39,874 nucleotides of DNA from Balneolaceae bacterium (GTDB lineage Bacteria; Bacteroidota; Rhodothermia; Balneolales; Balneolaceae), in NCBI GenBank assembly GCA_009711805.1, contig VEMX01000051.1:1-39874 (forward strand), in the 5' to 3' direction. Below, in pieces: positions 26,289-33,238 of this stretch. The stretch's first letter is position 1. Each line of letters starts with the position of its first letter. Both the position numbers and the translations under genes were made by a program. The notes under the pieces were generated by a model, which saw only the letters and a list, made by a program, of their open reading frames with translations, searched no databases and was not told the origin of the DNA.

Positions 26289-28529
26289 ATGAAAAAAGCA
26301 TCTCTTTCACCCGATGAAATAACATACGATCCGATCGAAGAACAAAAAAAACGTAAAGCCAGGAAGAGGGCAAACAAGAAGAAGAACGAAATCTTGAAAA
26401 AGAAAGGACTTCACAAAGATCCCAGATCAAGTAACCTTGAGATTTTCGGGAGCGATTATTTTTTGAATTATGAAATTAGCTGGCTGAAATTTAATGAGCG
26501 TGTACTGGCAGAGGCCAAGAACTCAAAGAATAAGCTATTAGAGAGGCTTAAATTCCTCTCCATTGTGTGCTCTAACCTGGACGAGTTTTTCCAAAAAAGA
26601 GTAGGAGGATTAAAGCGGCAACTTATGGCCGGTGTAAAGGAACTGACGGTAGACGGAATGACACCTTCCGATCAATTAAAAGAGGTGCGGAATGAGGTGC
26701 AGGAAATGATTGAAACGTATCGGAACTGCTTTTTTGAGGAACTGATACCGGCTCTTTCCAGTAAAGGCATTCACATAAAGTCGTACGAAGAACTATCCGA
26801 CTTCCAAAAAAGTGTAAGTGACCGTTATTTTCAAAAACAGATTTATCCCATTGTTACTCCTCTGGCTGTTGATGAAGCTCATCCCTTCCCCTTTATTTCC
26901 AATAAAAGCCTTTCTTTTGCAATTGAGTTGAGCAATCCACGTACGCAGGAAAGGTTTTTTGCACGGTTGAAAATTCCAGCTAACCGTCCTCGATTTGTTC
27001 AGGTACACCGCCATAAGGATGAGGTGGTATTGGTACCACTTGAGGATATCATTAAACAAAAGATAGGCCAGTTTTTTCCGGGGATGGAAGTGTTATCTGC
27101 ACACATATTCCGGGTGACCAGAAATGCTTCTCTTGAACGAAACGAGGAAGAAGCCGAAGATTTGCTGGAAACGATAGAAGATGAACTCCGGGAGCGAAAA
27201 TTTGCCGAAATTGTGCGTCTCGAGATTGATGCCAAAATGCCCAGGCATCTAAAAAAGTATATTATCGGGAATCTTAATATCGACTGGCATGATGTATATA
27301 AGGTACATGGTATTATTGGTCTCGCTGATGTTATGCAGATAGCTAAACTTGAAGGATTTTCAAGACTGAAAGAAAGAAATTGGACCCCGGTATTACATCC
27401 GGCGCTCAGGCATCCTGCAGATGAGGAAATTCCCAGTATGTTTGAAGTGATTCGTCGCGGAGATTTTATGGTGCATCATCCCTACCACAGTTTTGAGCTT
27501 TCAACACAGCGGTTTGTTGAGGAGGCCGCCAACGACCCTAATGTATTGGCGATTAAGCAAACATTATACAGAACCTCAAAAGATTCGCCTTTAATGCACT
27601 CATTGATGAAAGCTGCTGAAGAAGGCAAACAGGTAGCAGTATTGGTAGAGATAAAAGCGCGATTTGATGAGGAAAGAAATATTACCTGGGCTCAAAAGCT
27701 GGAAAATTATGGAGTTCATGTTGCATATGGAATACCCGGCTTAAAAATTCATACCAAACTTACGATGGTAGTACGGGAGGAAGAAGACGGCCTTAAAACA
27801 TATTGTCATATAGGAACGGGGAATTATCACCCTGATACGGCGCAACTTTATGAAGACTTGGGACTTTTTACTAACGACGAAGATCTGTGTTCTGATGTGA
27901 CAGATATTTTTAATCTGCTTACCGGATATGCTCCTGACCAATCCTTTGAAAAGCTTATTGTGGCTCCCAAGCATATGAGAAAATCGATGAACGAATTGAT
28001 TGATAAGGAAATAAGTGAAGCCCGGAAAGGCAACCAAGCCCGTATTGTGGCAAAAATGAATAGCCTGGAAGATCCCTTGATTATTCAGAAGTTATATAAG
28101 GCATCACAGGAAGGGGTAAAAATAGATTTAATTGTACGGGGTGTTTGCCGGCTGATTCCCGGGAAAAAGGGTATGAGCGAAAATATCAGAGTACATTCTG
28201 TAATAGGACGTTTCCTTGAGCATTCCCGGGTATATTACTTTTGCAATGGAGGCAACGACCGTTACTTCATCGGTTCGGCAGACTGGATGCACCGTAACCT
28301 GGATGACCGGGTAGAAGCCATTACTCCCATAGAGCAACCAGAGCTTAAAAAATACCTGCAGTTTATGATAAATTTATACCTGAGAGATAACAAGCAACGG
28401 TGGTTATTGCAAGAAGATGGCACTTACGTTCGAGCACAAAGAGCTAAAGGAGAAGAAAAGGTGAAGACACACAAAATACTGATGAATCATACCAAAAATC
28501 TGCTTAAGCCTATTCCCCAACAATGTTAA
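26289..28529 (+). CDS. ppk1: Polyphosphate kinase 1 with basic N-terminal extension
   Basis: Reversibly moves the terminal phosphate of ATP onto polyphosphate chains. The 746-aa protein has the PPK1 N domain from about residue 50 (NYEISWLKFNERVLAEA). Both active-site histidines are present: H488 (KIHTKL) and H507 (CHIGTGN), spaced 19 as in E. coli PPK. The C-terminal phospholipase-D-like half contains VRGVCRLIPG and GSADWMHRNLDDRVE. Residues 17-45 form an extra Lys/Arg-rich segment absent from the E. coli protein. Its stop overlaps the end of the convergent TPR gene by 4 bases. Confidence 0.96.
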   Translation: MKKASLSPDEITYDPIEEQKKRKARKRANKKKNEILKKKGLHKDPRSSNLEIFGSDYFLNYEISWLKFNERVLAEAKNSKNKLLERLKFLSIVCSNLDEFFQKRVGGLKRQLMAGVKELTVDGMTPSDQLKEVRNEVQEMIETYRNCFFEELIPALSSKGIHIKSYEELSDFQKSVSDRYFQKQIYPIVTPLAVDEAHPFPFISNKSLSFAIELSNPRTQERFFARLKIPANRPRFVQVHRHKDEVVLVPLEDIIKQKIGQFFPGMEVLSAHIFRVTRNASLERNEEEAEDLLETIEDELRERKFAEIVRLEIDAKMPRHLKKYIIGNLNIDWHDVYKVHGIIGLADVMQIAKLEGFSRLKERNWTPVLHPALRHPADEEIPSMFEVIRRGDFMVHHPYHSFELSTQRFVEEAANDPNVLAIKQTLYRTSKDSPLMHSLMKAAEEGKQVAVLVEIKARFDEERNITWAQKLENYGVHVAYGIPGLKIHTKLTMVVREEEDGLKTYCHIGTGNYHPDTAQLYEDLGLFTNDEDLCSDVTDIFNLLTGYAPDQSFEKLIVAPKHMRKSMNELIDKEISEARKGNQARIVAKMNSLEDPLIIQKLYKASQEGVKIDLIVRGVCRLIPGKKGMSENIRVHSVIGRFLEHSRVYYFCNGGNDRYFIGSADWMHRNLDDRVEAITPIEQPELKKYLQFMINLYLRDNKQRWLLQEDGTYVRAQRAKGEEKVKTHKILMNHTKNLLKPIPQQC

Positions 28530-29320
28530 TCATTGGCGTCTGATTCGAGGGGCTCAAAATCATAATTTCCCAAATCGTTATTAATTTTTTGCAGTAATAA
28601 GAAAGCAGGTTCTCTGAATATGCCTTCCATTGCATAAGCTTTATAGACAGCCTTTCGGGCTTCTTCCAGCTTATCCGTGTTTACAAGTGCATTTCCCAGA
28701 TACCAGTAGGCTTTTTCGGTTATCATTTGTTTGTTGGCAGATCGATCTGCTGCTTGCTGAAATGCAGGTATGGCCTTTTCATAATTTCCGTCATTGTAAT
28801 GAATAATACCAATATTGAGATACGCTTTGGAGAGGTAAGGTTCCTCTGGGTAGTTTTTTATTATCTGGTTATACAGTTCGAGGGCTCGGTCGTCATTGCC
28901 GGAAATAAATGCTTCAAACCCAAGATTTAACAGTGAGTCAGCAGTGCTAATGGCTAAATCTTTTGCCCGGATTCCATCTGCGGTTTCAATTTGTTCGGCC
29001 GAGATATGTTCTACCACAAAATCATTCATGGAAGTAGGGGTTTCAACTCTAAAAAATTGAACCATTATTGCAATCAATAAAACAGCAGCGGCTGCAGCTT
29101 GCCAGGTATACTTAGGCAAAGTGAATCTTTTGGCTTGTTTTTGGGAGACAAGCTGTCTTGAAATAATTTCTTTAATGGCTACTTCAATTTCCAAATCTTC
29201 CAATAATTCAGGTTTTTTAGCAAACTCAACCCATAATTTCTGAGTGTCATCTTCCGATAACTGCCCTTTTATATAGGCATCTATTTTTTTCCTTATTTCG
29301 CGTTCTTTCAAATCATCCAT
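28526..29320 (-). CDS. TPR membrane protein, probable ECF sigma partner
   Basis: A 264-aa protein with a cytoplasmic N-terminal region of anti-sigma-like layout (1-70; IDAYIKGQLSEDDTQKLWVEF) and one membrane segment at 73-90. An extracytoplasmic part (about 125-240) contains three or so tetratricopeptide repeats (FEAFISGNDDRALELYNQII and YLNIGIIHYNDGNYEKAIPA). It lies 77 bp downstream of the ECF sigma gene on the same strand. Position and topology suggest an anti-sigma or sensor role. A classic zinc motif HxxxCxxC is absent, so the call is by context. Confidence 0.7.
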   Translation of the reverse strand: MDDLKEREIRKKIDAYIKGQLSEDDTQKLWVEFAKKPELLEDLEIEVAIKEIISRQLVSQKQAKRFTLPKYTWQAAAAAVLLIAIMVQFFRVETPTSMNDFVVEHISAEQIETADGIRAKDLAISTADSLLNLGFEAFISGNDDRALELYNQIIKNYPEEPYLSKAYLNIGIIHYNDGNYEKAIPAFQQAADRSANKQMITEKAYWYLGNALVNTDKLEEARKAVYKAYAMEGIFREPAFLLLQKINNDLGNYDFEPLESDAND

Positions 29321-29339
29321 AGGTCTCTACTTTATGAAT

Positions 29340-29362
29340 CACTGTATTTGTTAAATACAGTG
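29340..29362. promoter_or_regulatory. Perfect hairpin between sigma and TPR partner genes
   Basis: CACTGTATTT-N3-AAATACAGTG has perfect 10-bp arms and no T-run, so it is not a typical terminator. It sits in the 77-bp gap of the sigma/TPR unit. It could be an mRNA-stability or attenuation hairpin that sets the ratio of the two proteins, or a DNA operator. Confidence 0.7.
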
Positions 29363-29397
29363 AGTTACAACAGTAAGTACGTTTTAAAGGTAAAACC

Positions 29398-29949
29398 TTA
29401 CACATGTAGCTGGCTTTTTTCCTTAAAACATGATTTTAGCACTTGAATAACCCTGTGTTTGCGAGTCCAGACATTATTTATCGAGATATTAAAATACTCT
29501 GCTACAGTGGAAGCATCACTGGCCGGGTTTTCAAACCAGTATTCAATAAAAGTTTTATAGTCGGCTTTAAGCTGTTCTATACATTCTTCAAGCAGGGTCA
29601 TTTTTTCTTCATCAATTAAGCGGGTCAGCTGCTCGCTTTTTTTAAAATGAGATTCCGGTACTTCTTCAAAATTAATTTCCTTATTCTTAGATTTACTTTT
29701 GAAATAATCGTACTTAGCTGTTGTAAAAAGATAGTAAATGATGGCATCAGGGCTATTGAGTTCATCTGCATGGATTTTTTCTATAGCTATCAATAATGTA
29801 TTTTGCGCACAATCTTCGGCATCGTGGTGGGAGGCACCATAACGCACTTTTAAAAACTTAATAAGCACAGGAATGATAACTTCGACTTGTCGAGCCACTT
29901 CCTTTTCGTCTTTTTCTATTATAGCCGTTACGAATTTGGAATAATCCAT
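29398..29949 (-). CDS. ECF-family RNA polymerase sigma factor
   Basis: A 183-aa sigma70-like factor with only regions 2 and 4. Region 2 (about 25-95) contains HDAEDCAQNTLLIAIEKI and the -10-binding helix YYLFTTAKYDYFKSK. Region 4 (about 115-175) contains ASTVAEYFNISINNVWTRKH as its helix-turn-helix. It is on the minus strand, divergent from scpA. Its target promoters are unknown; autoregulation and control of the nearby CHAT locus are possible. Confidence 0.85.
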   Translation of the reverse strand: MDYSKFVTAIIEKDEKEVARQVEVIIPVLIKFLKVRYGASHHDAEDCAQNTLLIAIEKIHADELNSPDAIIYYLFTTAKYDYFKSKSKNKEINFEEVPESHFKKSEQLTRLIDEEKMTLLEECIEQLKADYKTFIEYWFENPASDASTVAEYFNISINNVWTRKHRVIQVLKSCFKEKSQLHV

Positions 29950-30046
29950 ATACTTATTTTTGCCAATTTTTTGTCCCTGTATAAGATAAACTTACTCATA
30001 GAAAAAAAAATTAAGAAATTTAGTTATTAACGATGTAATTTTAAGC

Positions 30047-30787
30047 ATGTATAGAGTTCAACTTAAAAACTTCGAAGGGCCGCTTGATCTATTGCTATTC
30101 TTTATCAAGAGGGATGAATTAGACATTTATGACATTCCTATCTCTTATATAACCAAAGAGTTTTTAGAATATGTACACCTGTTGGAAGAACTTGACCTGG
30201 ATGTGGCAAGTGAATTTATACTAATGGCGAGCATGCTTATGGCTATAAAAGCCAAGATGATGTTACCCCGGGAGGAAGAAGAAGGCGAAGAACTGGATGA
30301 AAATGATCCCCGTTATGAACTGGTTCAAAAGCTGTTGGAGTATAAGCGATATAAAGAGATGGCTGAAAAAATGGCTGATATTGATGAGGAAGCCAGGAAA
30401 CAATATATGAGGGGCTATCCGGAAGCAGACCAGGTTGATAAACAGGCAACGGGTGAGGCACTGCAAGATGTTACTATATTTGACCTGATGGCGGCCTTTA
30501 AAAAAGTATTAAAGGATATTGAACGCAAAAATGTAGTTCATCATGTGGAAAAAGTTGAAGCTACCGTAGAGCAACAAGCAGAGTATATTTTAAATACACT
30601 TCAACAACGGGGACGCCAATCCTTTATACAGTTATGCAAAAACCTGGGAAACAAAGTGGTTGTGGTAGTCACATTTCTGGCCATGCTGGAAATGATAAAG
30701 GAACACCAGATAAACCTGTTTTTAGGTGAAGAACCCACAGAATTTTATATAGACTTAAAGCCCGTGGATGAAATAATCGGGGCATAA
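30047..30787 (+). CDS. scpA: Segregation and condensation protein A
   Basis: Kleisin subunit that bridges the SMC heads for chromosome condensation. The 246-aa protein opens with YRVQLKNFEGPLDLLLFFIK, the family hallmark, followed by LDIYDIPISYITKEFLEYV and a C-terminal winged helix (about 165-245). An acidic linker (EEEEGEELDENDP) precedes the middle helices. scpB is not in the window. The M28 peptidase gene follows 25 bp downstream and is probably co-transcribed. Confidence 0.95.
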   Translation: MYRVQLKNFEGPLDLLLFFIKRDELDIYDIPISYITKEFLEYVHLLEELDLDVASEFILMASMLMAIKAKMMLPREEEEGEELDENDPRYELVQKLLEYKRYKEMAEKMADIDEEARKQYMRGYPEADQVDKQATGEALQDVTIFDLMAAFKKVLKDIERKNVVHHVEKVEATVEQQAEYILNTLQQRGRQSFIQLCKNLGNKVVVVVTFLAMLEMIKEHQINLFLGEEPTEFYIDLKPVDEIIGA

Positions 30788-30812
30788 ATCACCAATCAAC
30801 AAAAATAGATAG

Positions 30813-32441
30813 ATGTTAAAAAAGTTACTATTTGTAGGAATTGCAGTCTCAATAGGGGCTTGCAGTGTTTTTAAGGGGACTGAAAGTTCAAAATCAAATA
30901 TCCATGATTTTAGTGATGAAATAACCGCAGAGGGATTATATAATGATTTGGCTGCTTTTTCTCATGATACACTTCGGGGACGCGAAACCGGCACAGAAGA
31001 CCTGGACAGAGCTGCAGATTTCCTGGTACGAAAGTACTCAGCATTAGGCCTTGAGCCGGTTGGAGATAATAACACTTATTTCCAGCATTTCGATCTTGCT
31101 CAACCTACTGTAAGTTCTTATAGTTATCGTATTTATAAGAATGATGAACTGATAGAAGAATCCGTTTTGTCTAAAGAAGAAGAGACCACTTATATAGCTA
31201 CCATATTCGGGGGCAGCGATCCTCTTAAGGGAGAAGTGATTTTTGCAGGCTATGGCATGTATAACGAAGAGGCAGGAGTAAACCATTACCCAGAAAATGC
31301 TGAAGGAAAATGGTTGATGGTTTTCTTTAAAAGAGGAACAACCAATATGGGGTACTTACAGTCGATGTTCCAGAACTCCGGAGCTTTAGGGGCACTGCTG
31401 ATAATGAGTCCTGAAAATCCAGCTGAGTTTGATCAGCAAGCAGCGGGGGTTCGCCAAAACCTTGGAAATTCAGGAAGATTGTCTTTGGCATATCTTCAAA
31501 ATGACAATGCAGGTGCCGCTCCCGCATATAACAGAATACACCCTATGTTGGCTGCAAGCCTGCTTGATTTGGACTCAACAGAAGCGTTGGTAGAGCTCAG
31601 TAACACATTGGCAGAAGAGCCGGAAGGCTTTGAAGCTCAGCAATTAGAGTATGTGGTTGAGCATGAAGCCAATGTGGAAGAAAATACGGTTACCAGTAAA
31701 AATATTGCTGCTTTTCTGGAAGGGAGTGACCCGGAACTGAAGGATGAAGTAGTAGTATTGAGTGCCCATTACGATCATGTAGGTGTAGGCCGCCCCGACT
31801 CAACCGGAGATGCTATCTATAATGGTGCAGATGATGACGGAAGTGGAACCATTGCAACCCTGCATGCTGCTAAAGCAATGGCAGCTGCCAAAAAAGCAGG
31901 AGTTGGGCCACGCCGAAGTGTACTATTTTTAAGTGTAGCCGGAGAAGAAAAAGGATTACTGGGTTCAAGATATTATTCTGATCACCCAATTTTTCCAATT
32001 GAAAATACCGTAACCAATATTAATATTGATATGATTGGTCGCGTAGATAAAGAGCATGTTAATGATAGCAGCTATGTATATATCATCGGAGGAGAGATTA
32101 TTTCTTCAGGATTAGATAGCCTGACTCAACTTGCCAATGCTAAAGGAGATAACATCAAACTAAGCAAGCGCTATAACGATCTTGAAGACCCCAACCAATT
32201 TTATCGACGAAGCGATCACTGGAATTTTGGTCGCTTAGGTGTCCCCTTTGTATTCTTTTTTAACGGCACACATCCCGATTACCACCGCCCGGGGGATGAA
32301 ATTGATAAGATTACCCTAAAACCATATCTGCAACGTACACGGTTGGTGTATAACCTCACGGCGGTAGTAGCGAATTCGGATGAACGTCCGGAGGTTGACA
32401 ACCAGGAGTTTATTCAAAAAACCCAGGTGCAAGCCCGTTAA
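30813..32441 (+). CDS. M28-family metallopeptidase lipoprotein with PA domain
   Basis: A 542-aa lipid-anchored peptidase (lipobox IGAC17). A protease-associated insert (about 110-220; GEVIFAGYGMYN) precedes the M28 zinc aminopeptidase domain. The ligands are in place: H319 (SAHYDH), Asp 340/341 (GADDDGSG), the Glu pair in AGEEKGLLGS, Asp in NIDMIG, and His in the HPDYHRPGDEIDKI stretch. The family mostly trims N-terminal residues from peptides. Anchored in the envelope, it probably serves peptide scavenging. It follows scpA closely on the plus strand. Confidence 0.92.
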   Translation: MLKKLLFVGIAVSIGACSVFKGTESSKSNIHDFSDEITAEGLYNDLAAFSHDTLRGRETGTEDLDRAADFLVRKYSALGLEPVGDNNTYFQHFDLAQPTVSSYSYRIYKNDELIEESVLSKEEETTYIATIFGGSDPLKGEVIFAGYGMYNEEAGVNHYPENAEGKWLMVFFKRGTTNMGYLQSMFQNSGALGALLIMSPENPAEFDQQAAGVRQNLGNSGRLSLAYLQNDNAGAAPAYNRIHPMLAASLLDLDSTEALVELSNTLAEEPEGFEAQQLEYVVEHEANVEENTVTSKNIAAFLEGSDPELKDEVVVLSAHYDHVGVGRPDSTGDAIYNGADDDGSGTIATLHAAKAMAAAKKAGVGPRRSVLFLSVAGEEKGLLGSRYYSDHPIFPIENTVTNINIDMIGRVDKEHVNDSSYVYIIGGEIISSGLDSLTQLANAKGDNIKLSKRYNDLEDPNQFYRRSDHWNFGRLGVPFVFFFNGTHPDYHRPGDEIDKITLKPYLQRTRLVYNLTAVVANSDERPEVDNQEFIQKTQVQAR

Positions 32442-32514
32442 CGAACATATTCAAAAAGTAAAGAGTCGATACCTGCAGAAGGAGCTTCCGCCCCATGATC
32501 ATGAACAGTTCAGC

Positions 32515-32777
32515 CTGTATATAGGATGAGTGAGATATTAACAGGTGCGTCTTCTAAATCTTGCTGTACATCTTCGGTAAGTATTAACGCTTTGGACACA
32601 GCGATGTATAGATATTTTTGACTGAGCCCTTTTCGGTCTATTACGGTCTGCCGGCTACAGTCCGTCTGACCGATTAGTTGTTCATCCCGAAGTGAACCCG
32701 TGAAAATCCATCAGACGGCGTTGGAGCCGGCAGATGGAGGAGTATAATTGGAAATAAAAATTTATGCCCTTTTGTCC
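32515..32777. repeat. 263-bp direct repeat, copy 1
   Basis: Begins CTGTATATAGG and ends CCCTTTTGTCC. It matches copy 2 over exactly the same length at well over 90 percent by eye. It contains a stem-loop with arms 32647-32669 and 32711-32734 (TCTGCCGGCT...CCGTCTGA, about 20 of 24 matching). Confidence 0.9.
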
Positions 32778-32947
32778 TCAAATCACCCTAAAGCTCTCTT
32801 AAGTCTTACAGTGAGTATCGGGAGGGCATTACAGAGTACGAAGCCCATCGAGCGCTGACTTAAGAGCAGTAGCTTCGCAAGAAGTCAGAGACTTCCCACT
32901 CATGTACTTTTCAGTCACTGCTCCGCTAAAGATTGAAAAGATCCGGG

Positions 32948-33210
32948 CTGTATATAGGATGAGTGAGATATTAACAGATGCGTCTTCTAAATCTTGCTGT
33001 GCATCTTTGGTAAGTATTAACGCTTTGGACACAGCGATGTATAGATATTTTTGACGGAGCCCTTTTCGGTTTATTACGGTCTGCCGGCTACAGCCCGTCT
33101 GACCGATTAGTTGCACCTCCGGAAGTGAACCCGTGAAATCCATCAAGACGGCGTTGGAGCCGGCAGATGGAGGAGTATAATTGGAAATAAAAATTTATGC
33201 CCTTTTGTCC
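32948..33210. repeat. 263-bp direct repeat, copy 2
   Basis: Second copy, 433 bp from the first, same orientation and length, differing by scattered substitutions. It carries the same stem-loop (arms 33080-33102 and 33143-33167). Equal length with sharp edges suggests a discrete mobile unit or a duplication. Confidence 0.9.
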
Positions 33211-33238
33211 GACCCCGCACACTCAATTACCACTCATA

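Larger units (their letters stand above)
32442..33238. other. Non-coding region with two 263-bp repeats
   Basis: The 797-bp gap between the M28 and CHAT genes consists mainly of two direct repeats and a 170-bp spacer. A 105-codon minus-strand frame from TTG at 33146 crosses the spacer and repeat 2. Differences between the repeat copies in that frame are mostly amino-acid changing, and the frame is broken in copy 1, so I do not call it a gene. Confidence 0.7.

Noticed and set aside
32829-33146. 105-aa minus-strand reading frame
   Set aside because: Starts with TTG, spans repeat and spacer, is broken in the other repeat copy, and copy differences are mostly amino-acid changing.
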